This document shows positions 46,233 through 57,400 of a DNA stretch of 64,000 nt, one piece after another. The translations under genes and the position numbers were made by a program. This stretch comes from Nakaseomyces glabratus (taxonomy: Eukaryota; Ascomycota; Saccharomycetes; Saccharomycetales; Saccharomycetaceae). The notes below the pieces were generated by a model. The model ran no database searches, was not told where the DNA came from, and saw only the letters and a program-made list of their open reading frames with translations. Within the stretch, counting starts at the first letter, position 1, and each line of letters begins with the position of its first letter. The stretch is from assembly GCF_010111755.1 (NCBI RefSeq), contig NC_088963.1:310001-374000 (forward strand), written 5' to 3'.

Positions 46233-47147
46233 ATGCTGAAGAGGCCAAATACACCAACAATGAAATCCATAAGAAACTTCCCGTTCTCGAAACTCCTGTT
46301 TAAGCTGACGAAGCTGACGATAATCTTTCAAGTACTGTACATATACTTCACTCCTAAGGTAGAAGACCTGAACAAAGAGAACTTGACGAAACTGCTACCT
46401 ACCCATGACAACTTTGGTGTGTTGAATCTGGTGATTGCACACCCAGATGATGAAATTATGTTCTTTTCCCCAACTATACTGCAACTAATCGATCATGTCC
46501 AGGAACTCAACGTTGTCTGTCTGTCAAATGGTGATGCCGATGGACTCGGCGAACTAAGAGCGAAAGAACTGAAAGACGCTATCGGGTATTTGACTGTAAA
46601 CAGGAACCTCAGAAATGTGTCCCTTAACATCCTCGATTACACCGATGGCCAAAACGAAGTTTGGTCTGGTGTCGCCACAGATTTGAAGAAATATATCTTG
46701 ACCTCCGAACCTGGTGTCAAACAGAAAGATATCATCTTGACCTTTGATAGGGAAGGTATCTCTGGTCACAGGAATCACATTGCCTGTAACGAAGGCGTTA
46801 TCTCCTACCTCAAGACCATCAAATCAAACAGCTTTGTTTTCTTGGAATTGAAATCATTGTCCACATGGCAAATCATAAGCAAATACTCCGGTGTTGTCCC
46901 AAAATTGTTAGAAATCATCTATAACAAGATCAGAGCCAGCAATAAAACCTTCGTGTCATACTTACCTAATAGAGATTCTATTGCCACAGACAGTAACGTG
47001 TGCTTTATAAGCACTTTTGACCAATATGCTCTCTCCTTTGCCGCAATGTGCTACGCCCACAAATCCCAGATGGTCTGGTTTAGGTACTTATGGTGGTCAT
47101 TCTCAAGATACGTATTTGTGAATGACCTATCACGTATCACTGTTTAG
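46233..47147 (+). CDS. GPI12: GlcNAc-PI de-N-acetylase Gpi12
   Basis: Gpi12 carries out the second step of GPI-anchor synthesis, removing the acetyl group from GlcNAc-phosphatidylinositol on the cytosolic face of the ER; it is essential in yeast. The 304-residue protein, equal in length to the yeast one, has a single N-terminal membrane segment at about 28-41 (IIFQVLYIYFTP). The PIG-L/LmbE metal-binding AHPDDE is at residues 69-74. The second conserved motif SGHRNHIAC is near 180, and the C-terminus WFRYLWWSFSRYVFVN matches yeast closely. Divergent CAT8 and convergent AEP2 equal YMR280C-YMR282C. Confidence 0.96.
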   Translation: MLKRPNTPTMKSIRNFPFSKLLFKLTKLTIIFQVLYIYFTPKVEDLNKENLTKLLPTHDNFGVLNLVIAHPDDEIMFFSPTILQLIDHVQELNVVCLSNGDADGLGELRAKELKDAIGYLTVNRNLRNVSLNILDYTDGQNEVWSGVATDLKKYILTSEPGVKQKDIILTFDREGISGHRNHIACNEGVISYLKTIKSNSFVFLELKSLSTWQIISKYSGVVPKLLEIIYNKIRASNKTFVSYLPNRDSIATDSNVCFISTFDQYALSFAAMCYAHKSQMVWFRYLWWSFSRYVFVNDLSRITV

Positions 47148-47381
47148 TTTTGTAACATTTTAACGACCCCAATAAATAAATGCATATCCAACTTCTGGGC
47201 CACTACTAAAGAAGATACTTGATAACTTTTGTCTAATAAGACTTGAAACCACCCACCATTCTTGAACAACCGCAATTGATATTAAGAAATCATTTTATGT
47301 ATTCTTTTCAATATGCTTAGAATATGAAATTATTATTTAAAATGATGACATTTAAGTCAAATATTAGTATATACACGCTAT

Positions 47382-49028
47382 TCACCAAAGTCCTCCCAAC
47401 AGCATATCTTCCTGTTCCTCCTCATCGTATTTCTTTTGAACCTTAGTCATTTCCTTTTCTTGGTTATATCCTCTCTTTTGTAGGTATCTATTTCTTAGAA
47501 CAACAAATAGATTTGTTAATTGCTGCTTGTTTGCTGCGTCATATGACCATTCTTTTATAAATTGGAGACATTTTGAGTAATGCCCAAAATACACCATTTT
47601 TTTTATAGTGAATATTTGAAACTTCTTCAAGAGTTTAATTTCATCAACCGTCAAGCTATTTTTTGAATAAAGTGTCACTAGTGAGTGCTGAAATATATCA
47701 TAAATCCACTCCAAATCCTTGAGTTTGATATAGTCGCTGCTTAAGACCTTATATACTAGGTTCAGAAATTCAACATTTGCAGTAATAAACCCACCATTAT
47801 TGGTTGAATTTCTCCAGCTTTTCATCAGCTCCCATGTTCTCTTAGAAAGATCGATGGTGGAACGCCATTTATTGGGTAATATAATATTCCATTTTTGAAG
47901 GTTTATCCAGAAATCATCCTTCACAATTATGTTTGGAATTTTACCGAAAAATTTATCAGCAATTACCAAACCTGGCTGAATACTTTTACCACATTTAGAG
48001 TAAGCCGATACAATGGCAGTTAAGAGATCACTTGTAACTGTTATATTATATTTGGGCGGTACTGAGACAGAGTCTAACTCCCATATCTTGTTGATAATGT
48101 CCTCAATCAATGTTGTCTGCCCAACATAGCCTAAACAAAGTATGACATTCTTTAGTATACCTTCATCAAAATAAACAGGTTGTGAATGATTGTCTTTATC
48201 ATTGTAGCGTAAGATATAACGAACTATTTCAAAAAGCTTCACACTATCTAGAACATTATATGTTGATTTAACATTTCTGTGACTGCCATTTATTTTGTAA
48301 AATGCCTGCTTTTTATTGTTACCATTTGACACATCAATTTTCCAAAGGTCCTGCAAAGCACCGGATCTTAGCATTAGGAAATGTGCTATTGTTTGTTTAT
48401 CACCATAAGGTCCCAACAAATCTTCTCCTCTTTCCTTGTAGCCATCAAGTAAAAACTGCAGAGCCGTCTGAGCTCTCTTTAATTGACTTCCTTCAATAAA
48501 GCGCTTTATGAACTTGTTCATATCATCTTTATTAAGAGCGTCAACACTCCCACCATTATGAGTTCTTGTCAGTGAGATATAAATTTGCATTAGTTTCGAT
48601 AAGTATCCCATATGGTATTTACCAACTAGGTTTGTCCTATTAAGTACCGGTTGAATCATTGATGAAAATTCCTGGATGCTGACATTACTATCCTGCAAAA
48701 GCTGTATAGCATCTTCAACTGATCCTTCGTCAATTTCGTAGTAATCTAAGAGCTTTTCTAAGTTATTATTTCGGCTGAGTGTTTCAACAAGGAGCAGTTG
48801 CCGTTTATTCAAATCAGTTAATGATGTAAGTTGAGAGTGTATTTGTTCATTCAGTGATCTGAGCTCCACATGTGAATACTTCGACACCTCGACATTTTTT
48901 GTGTGAAACAAGGTTTTGGAGACAACTGGATAAGAATATAATGGACCTTTACAATGACAATGTACAGGTATACTTCGTATCCTTGCTAAATGGAAGATAT
49001 TATTAATTCCAATAACCTGCTTTCTCAT
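47382..49028 (-). CDS. AEP2: Mitochondrial translation/stability factor Aep2 for OLI1 mRNA
   Basis: Aep2 (Atp13) is needed for maturation and translation of the mitochondrial OLI1 mRNA, which encodes ATP synthase subunit 9. The ATG at 49028 gives 548 residues (580 in S. cerevisiae); a GTG four codons upstream is not a start. The N-terminus is basic and lacks acidic residues, as in a mitochondrial presequence. The body is helical with PPR-like character and scattered matches to yeast, such as FLMLRSGALQDLWKI and ILCLGYVGQTTLIEDII. The C-terminus EDMLLGGLW closely resembles the yeast ending. The protein diverges fast, but position next to GPI12 equals YMR282C. Confidence 0.9.
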   Translation of the reverse strand: MRKQVIGINNIFHLARIRSIPVHCHCKGPLYSYPVVSKTLFHTKNVEVSKYSHVELRSLNEQIHSQLTSLTDLNKRQLLLVETLSRNNNLEKLLDYYEIDEGSVEDAIQLLQDSNVSIQEFSSMIQPVLNRTNLVGKYHMGYLSKLMQIYISLTRTHNGGSVDALNKDDMNKFIKRFIEGSQLKRAQTALQFLLDGYKERGEDLLGPYGDKQTIAHFLMLRSGALQDLWKIDVSNGNNKKQAFYKINGSHRNVKSTYNVLDSVKLFEIVRYILRYNDKDNHSQPVYFDEGILKNVILCLGYVGQTTLIEDIINKIWELDSVSVPPKYNITVTSDLLTAIVSAYSKCGKSIQPGLVIADKFFGKIPNIIVKDDFWINLQKWNIILPNKWRSTIDLSKRTWELMKSWRNSTNNGGFITANVEFLNLVYKVLSSDYIKLKDLEWIYDIFQHSLVTLYSKNSLTVDEIKLLKKFQIFTIKKMVYFGHYSKCLQFIKEWSYDAANKQQLTNLFVVLRNRYLQKRGYNQEKEMTKVQKKYDEEEQEDMLLGGLW

Positions 49029-49476
49029 CGTTCTCAACACATGGAATTATGGTACCGTCCAGAATCAAGAAAACTTTTTGAGATTACTATGCTATTAAGG
49101 ATAACCCTCAGTATGTCAAATGTACTTATGTTGTAAACCTCAATCGTACAGGACAGACTTGGTATTTATTTCACTGTGGTTATTGAAGTGCGGACCTCGA
49201 ACTTATTCACTACGGTTTTCTAACATTCAACTATTCGCAGGAATCGGAAACTGTCGTGGCAGAATGATAAAATAGTACGGTTATGCAATATAATATTATC
49301 CACTCACGAAGAAATGTTCATAATAAATTATAAGAGAACCCGTTTAAGATATTGGTATCTTCCAATAGAAATGTAGATGTATGACATGTTAAAAGAATTA
49401 TGCCTGTGACTTTAATGCTATTTTCTATAAAATAAAAATGATATTTTAAAAGTAAAATATCTGGCTGTGAATCATT
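49029..49476. other. AEP2-TRL1 spacer, junction of two synteny blocks
   Basis: This 448-bp AT-rich region lies between two minus-strand genes. It joins the block colinear with S. cerevisiae chromosome XIII to the block colinear with chromosome X. No repeat, tRNA or transposon remnant marks the junction. Confidence 0.65.
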
Positions 49477-51969
49477 CTATAAATGTATATAAACATCAGC
49501 AATTTGTACCTCAAGCCCTGCCAATTCCAAACAGAAACTGTTAGCTGGTCTTGATTCTTTGTCATTTTGGTTCATCATTTTGAGAAGTTCATTTGAATAT
49601 ACTGGCTTAATTCCTTCTTCTAGGATACCTAAAGTTATATGAGGGATGTCATTACAACAAGCCAATGTGTTTAAGCTACCATCACGTTCAACTTCCACTA
49701 ATTCAGGTTTAACAGTTAATGTGGCAATTTTTGAATCCCAATATAAACTTTGGACTGTTACTTTGATGGAATATTTAGTTTTGATTCTATCACAATTCTT
49801 ATCAAAGGTTTCAGGATTGACAGTGAGATACTCATCAAAACTGCGTAAATAATCATCCCACAGCTGTTGTTGAGTCTCAGTCCCTTTTTTGCCTTGCATC
49901 AAGTGAATCAATGTCACATGTAGTTTTTCCTGGTATTTCTTATCTTGAAACAATCTGTCAATATGTATATAACTATCATTATCAATTGAGGACCGATTCT
50001 CTTCTATAAAAGCTTTAATACACCGTAATAACTTCGTCGGATCTCTTAATTCAGCAAAGAAGTAGACAGGTTTCAGTTTTTTCATAGTTGGGGCTGATGT
50101 ATGTTTTTTGTCTTTATTTTTATTTCTTCTACTGCCCTTCTCATTGATAATTTTCACAGTGGTCGGCTTATATTCTAAACTCTTCTCAAATGCTGCTCTG
50201 ATTTCTTCATCAGTCGGGACAGTTGGTACCAAAACAGGGTACTTATCATGCAAGTTATTTAGGATTCTCTTAGCATTGATCAAGGAAGAATCCTTTTCTG
50301 TAACAGTCAAATCAATGACATGATCAAACATAATATCTGGCATACGATCTTCATTAACTGGCTGAAATCTTTTAATGAAACCGCTCATAATTCCCATAAC
50401 TTTTTTTTCACCATATTTAGACAATTTGATACTTTGATGATCATCACCTCTTGCAAAAACTCTATTAGTTGTGATCTCCCTGACATTTTCCAGGTCATCT
50501 CTTTTGGTAAACGAGAGACAAATTACTTTAATATTTGTATCGTAGGGCAAGTAGTCTTCCTTATACTCGTCTATCCAGTCAAACAACTCTTTCCTTTCTC
50601 TAGCTTGGTGATTATTTCTGTCAACAACCACACATTTAATTCCTGGCTTGGCTAATAACTCTAGAGACCGCTTCATTAGTAATGAGTTGTCTTTGCCAGT
50701 AATATTATCATTTTGAACATGTCCCCAACTTTCAGGGTAGATATTATTGATTGTCATAGCTGTCGTGGTTTTACCACAACCAATTACAGCCACAGGAATA
50801 ATCAAAAATTTTGTATGTTCATCTACAGTATCATAATCAATTTTATTAGCATTTTCCAACTCCAATACTTTTTCATGGTTCAATATTTCTAAGCCCGACA
50901 TACCAAAATCTTTCAAAAACTCATTCCTTAGTTTAATAATACCAAATCCCTTCATATACTCTTCACATAAGGCCGGGCTCGAATCTAAGATTGGAATCAC
51001 AAAATCTAAATACTTATTGGTAATAAATTTATGTTTTTTGAATTTGAAAACTCTGGATTTAGTTGAAATATAATCCTTAGTAACTTCTCTCCACTGCCTG
51101 TACATTAGATAGGGTTCTTCAAATTTATACTTAAAGAAGAAATCATTCCCATTTTCTCTGGTTTTACATCTTATTACAAAACCTTCTACCTCCTGGCCAT
51201 GATACGTTCCACTATTGGAGCATTCTTCCAAGAATTTCTTTAATAAGGTGAAATCATTAAAATTTTCATATTTAATTTGCTTAAAGTTGTATTTTCTGGC
51301 AAATTCACTAACACTATCCATATCCCATGTCCTAAATGTGGTTTCATTATAGTTTATACCATGTAAATATAAACCAACATCGTCATTTGTATACTCCAAT
51401 ATGTGCTCTTCAAATGTGTCATCACAATATTCAGCCACTGCAGTTACATTATTTTGATAGAGTTCCAATGCTAATTGTTGAGGCTCGATACCAATGGATT
51501 TCAACTGTGATAGAAGGAATTGCTCACCAGCATCGGCATGATTTCTGTCAACGTCATCTCTTGGCCCAGTAGAGTGTTTTGAACAAACTACTAATGTCCC
51601 ATCAGCCATACCAGATACAAAGATAATACACCCATTAGCCTTTAACGTAACATTGTATGTCCCTTTGGTATCGCTTTCTAAAGTGTCCCATCGAGTAAAT
51701 GGAGTTTCATCAATATTAAAGAATTTGTCATAACCTCGAGCAACTATTTGAGGATTCTTGCTATCGTCAGTTATAAACAGCCCACGAGCGCAGCATGGTA
51801 GTTTGATGTTATTTTTACCGTAGTCCCACTCATTGAACTTCCAACTAACCACTTGACCATCAGAGTTTGACAGTTTACAGATTCGTTTGATGGCTTTTCC
51901 TCTCCCAGGCAATTGTGAAGCAGCCTCTAATTTCTCAACCAAATCTTTAACGTTACGGGATAGATTCAT
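49477..51969 (-). CDS. TRL1: tRNA ligase Trl1
   Basis: Trl1 joins tRNA halves after intron removal and splices HAC1 mRNA in the unfolded protein response. The 830-residue protein (827 in S. cerevisiae) has three domains. The N-terminal adenylyltransferase/ligase has its lysine at residue 110 in KANG. The central GTP-dependent polynucleotide kinase has the P-loop VIGCGKTTTA near 393-402. The C-terminal cyclic phosphodiesterase has two HxT motifs (LHVTLIHL near 683 and PHITLGIL near 774). All catalytic signatures are intact. It is divergent from EXO70, as at YJL087C-YJL085W. Confidence 0.97.
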   Translation of the reverse strand: MNLSRNVKDLVEKLEAASQLPGRGKAIKRICKLSNSDGQVVSWKFNEWDYGKNNIKLPCCARGLFITDDSKNPQIVARGYDKFFNIDETPFTRWDTLESDTKGTYNVTLKANGCIIFVSGMADGTLVVCSKHSTGPRDDVDRNHADAGEQFLLSQLKSIGIEPQQLALELYQNNVTAVAEYCDDTFEEHILEYTNDDVGLYLHGINYNETTFRTWDMDSVSEFARKYNFKQIKYENFNDFTLLKKFLEECSNSGTYHGQEVEGFVIRCKTRENGNDFFFKYKFEEPYLMYRQWREVTKDYISTKSRVFKFKKHKFITNKYLDFVIPILDSSPALCEEYMKGFGIIKLRNEFLKDFGMSGLEILNHEKVLELENANKIDYDTVDEHTKFLIIPVAVIGCGKTTTAMTINNIYPESWGHVQNDNITGKDNSLLMKRSLELLAKPGIKCVVVDRNNHQARERKELFDWIDEYKEDYLPYDTNIKVICLSFTKRDDLENVREITTNRVFARGDDHQSIKLSKYGEKKVMGIMSGFIKRFQPVNEDRMPDIMFDHVIDLTVTEKDSSLINAKRILNNLHDKYPVLVPTVPTDEEIRAAFEKSLEYKPTTVKIINEKGSRRNKNKDKKHTSAPTMKKLKPVYFFAELRDPTKLLRCIKAFIEENRSSIDNDSYIHIDRLFQDKKYQEKLHVTLIHLMQGKKGTETQQQLWDDYLRSFDEYLTVNPETFDKNCDRIKTKYSIKVTVQSLYWDSKIATLTVKPELVEVERDGSLNTLACCNDIPHITLGILEEGIKPVYSNELLKMMNQNDKESRPANSFCLELAGLEVQIADVYIHL

Positions 51970-52349
51970 AATGTTATAAAGCTCGTCTTATATATATATT
52001 TCTTGACACTCAGTAGAATTTCAAGATATTGCAATGAGACTAAATCAGAGAAGCTCATCGACTTTTTATTCACTTTTTCACATTTTGTCACTAAAGCGAA
52101 TAATCAGCAGCTCCTAAGGAAAGTTTGGTAATCCCTAAACAAAACTGTACATATAGTCGGTTCTTCTTGATCTGACTAGACTATAATAATATGACAGCCT
52201 GTTTACAAGCCATACAATATCAAAAGGGCCAGTTATATAATAGTGCTTTCAAACGTGGTTCAATAGTCTAGACTCTACGATTACTCAGGTAAAAGTTCGA
52301 GGATAGCACGCAACTATTTTGGATAAAACTTCCAATTTGTACATAAGCA
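51970..52349. promoter_or_regulatory. Divergent TRL1 / EXO70 promoter
   Basis: A 380-bp region separates the two starts. A TATATATATA tract lies at about 51,991-52,000, next to TRL1. No other specific site is recognised. Confidence 0.6.
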
Positions 52350-54221
52350 ATGAACGAGATAGATGTCGATGAAGCCGATATTCTTGTTCTTTCGCAAGGG
52401 CTAGAGAAAACTAGTAGGCTTACACATCAGGTAAATAAGTCATTAGCGAAGATATCGAAGACTTCGGCTCAATCGAGTCAGCTATTTGGCCCGATACTAG
52501 CAAGAAATAATGTTCTCAAAACATTACAAAGAAATATCGATAGTACCCTGAACTCGGTGGCATCAGTAAAAGATTTGGCAAATGAAGCATCAAAACATGA
52601 GGTTCTGTTAAGGAAAGGTATTGCGAGCTTAGGTTTGAAACCATTTACGGTCGAACTACACAAATTAGAAGACATGTACCAGGACATGAGTGTAGGAAAT
52701 TCGAGGCATACTGAAAATGCAGAGTTTCATGGTATTTTGAAACACTTAAAAGAAATGATAACATCGTCAGAGGAACAGTTAGAATTGGAATTTATTCAAA
52801 TACTGAAAAGAATAGAACCATTTGATCCACAGATAAATATGGAGAAGAAGATACCATTTCCTTACTATTCAGATGAAGATATATCACAGATGTTAATTAT
52901 TTTTAACTACTTTTATGTGAAATCAGAAGACTCAAGAATGCAGGATATTTTTATCAGAGAGAGAGGAGACCAAATGCTGAAGTCAATGGCTTTTATGGAA
53001 CCATTCGCAAAAAAGGTAACTTCAAGCAAAAATGCTCCTTATGAGAAAGGTAGTAGTGGTTTCATTAACTACACTGAGGCCGTACTTGGATTTATTGCTA
53101 ATGAAAGGTCCCTAATAGATGATGTTTTCTCACAATTTGCAGAAATAAAACCTAGAGTCCTAAGAAATATTTTGGATCCAATAGTTGCAGCATTTTGCAA
53201 GGTTTTGATGAGTGACTTAATATTTGTCAAGTCAAACATCGATAATGCTGGGTTGTTCAGTTTTGAGCTTACTGAGTGCATTAGTGGAGTCCAAAAAAGT
53301 GTTAAAGGGATGAACTTAAAAAATCAAATGCAATTGATTGATGCTGACAAGCAAGTCAAAGATGTAACAAGATCTTTGTTTAAAGATACAGTTGATAGAA
53401 TTAAATCAAAAACGAACCAGATGACAACTATCCCTTCAGACAATGGTGTTACTGAAGCTACTGTTGACACAATGTCGAGGTTGAGAAAGTTTAGCGAATA
53501 TAAAACAGGATGCTTGGCAGCAATGGAAAGCATATCGCGAGATGTGTGGCTGTCTAAATCGTTCAGAGAAAAAGAGTATACGATCCAAAGTGCTGCTATT
53601 GCAGATAATGAAACAGCGGCTTCACTTTTATCATGTTTTTTAAGTGATTGTATTGACACTCTTGTAGCAAATCTTGAAAGAAGAGCACAGACTATTTTGA
53701 TGCCAAATCAAGAACCAGATGTTGCTAATCCAAATAGTGCCAGAAATAAGTTTAAACAAAGGATAGGTTTCTTAGTATTGATGAACATGACATTAGTTGA
53801 GCAAATAGTCGAAAAATCAGAACTAAGCGTAATGCTTGGTAATTTAGGCAAAGCCAGAATAGAAAAACTAAAAAAGAGATATGTCAACTACCTAGTCGCA
53901 GATTGGAAGGACTTAACTGTCAACTTAATGGATACCGTTGTTATTGATAGTGTAGGTAAAAAATCGAAAGACAAAGAACAAATTAAAGAAAAGTTTAGGA
54001 GGTTTAATGAAGGTTTTGAAGACTTGATATCAAGAACCAAACAATATAAACTCTCTGATCCAGCATTGAAACGCCTACTCAAAAGTGAAATTGTGGCTTT
54101 ATTGATGCCAATGTATGATAGATTCTATGGCCGGTACAAGGACTCATTCAAAAACCCTAGAAAGCATATTAAATATACACCAGACGATATTACGAACGTC
54201 ATTTCGCAAACTTTGAGGTAG
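52350..54221 (+). CDS. EXO70: Exocyst subunit Exo70
   Basis: Exo70 anchors the exocyst at sites of polarised growth by binding PI(4,5)P2 and Rho3/Cdc42, tethering secretory vesicles before fusion. The 623-residue protein has the same length as the yeast one and is almost entirely helical. An N-terminal coiled coil lies at about 10-70 (EKTSRLTHQVNKSLAKI). The basic C-terminal lipid-binding region includes MYDRFYGRYKDSFKNPRKHIKYTP. Synteny equals YJL085W. The ATG at 52350 is the first in frame. Confidence 0.97.
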   Translation: MNEIDVDEADILVLSQGLEKTSRLTHQVNKSLAKISKTSAQSSQLFGPILARNNVLKTLQRNIDSTLNSVASVKDLANEASKHEVLLRKGIASLGLKPFTVELHKLEDMYQDMSVGNSRHTENAEFHGILKHLKEMITSSEEQLELEFIQILKRIEPFDPQINMEKKIPFPYYSDEDISQMLIIFNYFYVKSEDSRMQDIFIRERGDQMLKSMAFMEPFAKKVTSSKNAPYEKGSSGFINYTEAVLGFIANERSLIDDVFSQFAEIKPRVLRNILDPIVAAFCKVLMSDLIFVKSNIDNAGLFSFELTECISGVQKSVKGMNLKNQMQLIDADKQVKDVTRSLFKDTVDRIKSKTNQMTTIPSDNGVTEATVDTMSRLRKFSEYKTGCLAAMESISRDVWLSKSFREKEYTIQSAAIADNETAASLLSCFLSDCIDTLVANLERRAQTILMPNQEPDVANPNSARNKFKQRIGFLVLMNMTLVEQIVEKSELSVMLGNLGKARIEKLKKRYVNYLVADWKDLTVNLMDTVVIDSVGKKSKDKEQIKEKFRRFNEGFEDLISRTKQYKLSDPALKRLLKSEIVALLMPMYDRFYGRYKDSFKNPRKHIKYTPDDITNVISQTLR

Positions 54222-54435
54222 TATTTACGTATGTAACTGGTAAAATAGTAAATAAAATAAAACTAAGCCAATCCATATTTTGCCTAGATATTTCCTACTG
54301 TAATTAAAACTTTACAAAATACATCAGTTCTAATCACCGTAGGTTATATCTGAGAAGTTAGATAATACCCTAATCAAGGTGCATTCGATCAGAATTTTAT
54401 TATCATCCATTGCTTTTGTCACCCCATAACAACAA

Positions 54436-57400
54436 TCATATACTATCTACCGCATTGATATTTTTATGTGTTTCAGCTGCGTTAGTTATGGGCTTTTCAT
54501 GCTCGCCTATATGTGAGGTTCTTCTGTGATCCGTATCTGATAGCCCTCCTGATGAATCATCGGTTGGATTAACATCCCTAGTTAGCATGTCATCGTGAGA
54601 TGTATTTGTAGCATCATCGTTAGGTCTTTGATTTGCCTTGAATAACATGTTTGAATGTGATTCGTTACTCACTATAGGAGAGAGTGGTATTTCACCCTCT
54701 AGTTGCAGAGGATGCCAGGCAGCAGAGTTTCTATCATATAGTGCTGTTATATCAACAGAAGAATCTGTGGGTGATCCTAGTAATGGTAAAGATTCTTTTG
54801 ATGGCATTGCAAAATTGCCAATACCAGAAATTTGAGAGTTATTGCGATTGGAAAGTAATGGCTCAGCTGTGACACTATCCTTCCTAAAATTAATAGCAGA
54901 CATGTCGAATGATGAACGTGCTGAAGCCTCACCATTAGATGATTCATGAGTCCTGCTCAGTTTCAAATGGTTCTCGTTCTCTTCCGCTTCATCTCCCAAA
55001 ATCTGACTTATGTCATTAAAAAAATGGCGGTCATCTCTAATAGTAGAAGGCATATTATCATGGCTAACATCAAGACGTGGGGTATTCTTAACATTCTCAC
55101 CTGTATGGAGGGATATCATAGATGGTGAATGAGATCTCAATAGTGAATGGGTTAAATTTGGTGAAGAGCTAAATTGGAATCCGGCCGCAATATCGCTATC
55201 ATTACTCAACGTATCTATGGAGGCAGTATCTGAGAATGGTGTCAGCCCTTTGATACGAAGATTTTTATTATTAATCGGTAGAGACTCTTGAGAATGACTC
55301 AATTTTATTTTAGGTATACTTGCAGAAGCTACCACACCGGAAGGGTCATTGTGTGTAGCTTCTTTATAGGTAGGAGGATCTTTTGGTAGAATCATTGGCG
55401 AATTGGACCTAGTAGTTGCTGCTGAAAGCTGGTCTTCCAGGCTTTCGAAATCAGGAGGGTTTGATTGATGAAAATCAGTAAGTGAAAGTGATGATAGCAT
55501 TGGCGAAAGTGGGACAGCTTGAGGAGAGGCAAGCTCTCTTTGAATTGAATCAGGTTGATAAATGTTTGATTTCAAAGTGGGAGAATTGAAAACATTTGCG
55601 CTAGGATCATTTCCTGATTTATGCCTGGAGTCATCAAACTCATCATGACGTATAACACGGTATGGTGCATTATATATCGATTCTGTGTTTACATCCAATG
55701 CCTGAACATCAGGCGACAGCAATGGTGACATCAGGACTTCTTTAGGAAAGAAAATATTAGAATCATGATACAGACCAAGTTCATTATCATTGGTGCTTTC
55801 CCTATTCTTTTGTGAACTGCTATCAGTAAAGTTTTGCTTATTGAAGATTAAGTGACTTTCATAGCTTGGCAATAGTGTGTTCGCATGTGAACACAGCTTA
55901 TGTAAAACACGCATTGGAGAATCAATACTAATTTCATAATGTTTTCTTTTATCTCCGACTACTCTAGAGAGTCGTAAACATATCTTGATCCAATGGTTGG
56001 CTTTGATATTGTCATACGTCGTATCTGGGTGTATTTTTTGATGATTATTGAACTTACTAGGAACAAATAGTTGGTATTGAAACTCTTTATTTACCAAATC
56101 CCCGGAACTTTCATCTAATAGCAAATTTCCCATGTTCTTAGCCTTGTTATAATTTGCATCTTTCGGTAAACCTGGGACTCTTGGACCTTTGTGTTCTGCA
56201 AGTAAAAACTTTTTAGTGGGCTCAATCCTATGTACCTTCTGATTCTTGCAAAAATATTCCATTGTCTCGGTAACATAAATTCTTATTCTATGTAATGTTA
56301 GCTTTTCCATTGGTGATAGTCTAAAATTTATAGGCAAAAAAGCATCTAAGACAATATCTTTAGAACCAATTACAATATCATAAAATAACGCATTCTCCCA
56401 ATCCCTAGAGATAATTATTGGTTCACTCTCTTCCACCGAGTTATCAGACTGTGTTCTTATGATATTGACCGGAGTTCTACCAGTTAGATTAGACTTAAAT
56501 GGACCATGTCTCTCCAAACTTACGAATAAATAATACTCAACAAATCCGAACTCAGCCTTGACTGTTTCTGGGTATGATTGAGGAATCAATTGTTCAAACG
56601 GATAGATATAATCACCAGGTTGAAAAGTTCCATTCTCACCTACTGGATCAAAATCTGCAGTAGCCTGTTGACTCTGATTATTAGAGTTCACTTGGTGTGA
56701 GGAGTTTCCTGCATGATTATGAGTTGTGGAATCGCCTGGAGATGCAAAGTTTCCGCTCAATATATCAGAAATGAATGAGCCTGTTGGTGCAGGATGAGTA
56801 GGTGTTGAAGCGCCGTTTCTATGTGAGGCTGAAGGTGTATCATTTACGCCAAAAGCGTGGGCAGAGTTCGAGGATGTAGCTCTTCTCAAAAAACTCATTG
56901 GTGATAGGGTTTTATTTAGGGTGTGGCCATTATTGTTATTACTGGAACTGTTAAAACTATTGTTAGTCAAAGTCGAATGGGATGAAGCCCTAGAAAGGAC
57001 ACGCTTTCTGGCAAAGTCATCTAGATTATCCTTTGATTTTGACCTCAGAACAGTATTATTCTTCAAAGGAGAGAAATTTGTTGGTGTAGATGACTGAGTA
57101 GCACCAGTTCTAAGTGCTCTTTCGCTGGTACTTCTTGGTAAAGGTCTATACAATGCGGCACCTGTGCCTTTATAAACAGGACTGTCCTCGTTACCAGGAG
57201 TCCCTGTTCTTGTATTCGATCCACTATTATTTGAAGTTGCATTACTTGCAGCTGGAGAGCTAGAGGCCGTTGAAGAATGTGCATGATGAGAGTGGTGATG
57301 CTCTGAGGACTGGTAGAACGGCCAAGTGTGATTTATGATATCGTTAATCTCGGCAAACTCCTGCTTCTTTGGCGGTATACCTTCGATCCATTCTGTACGT

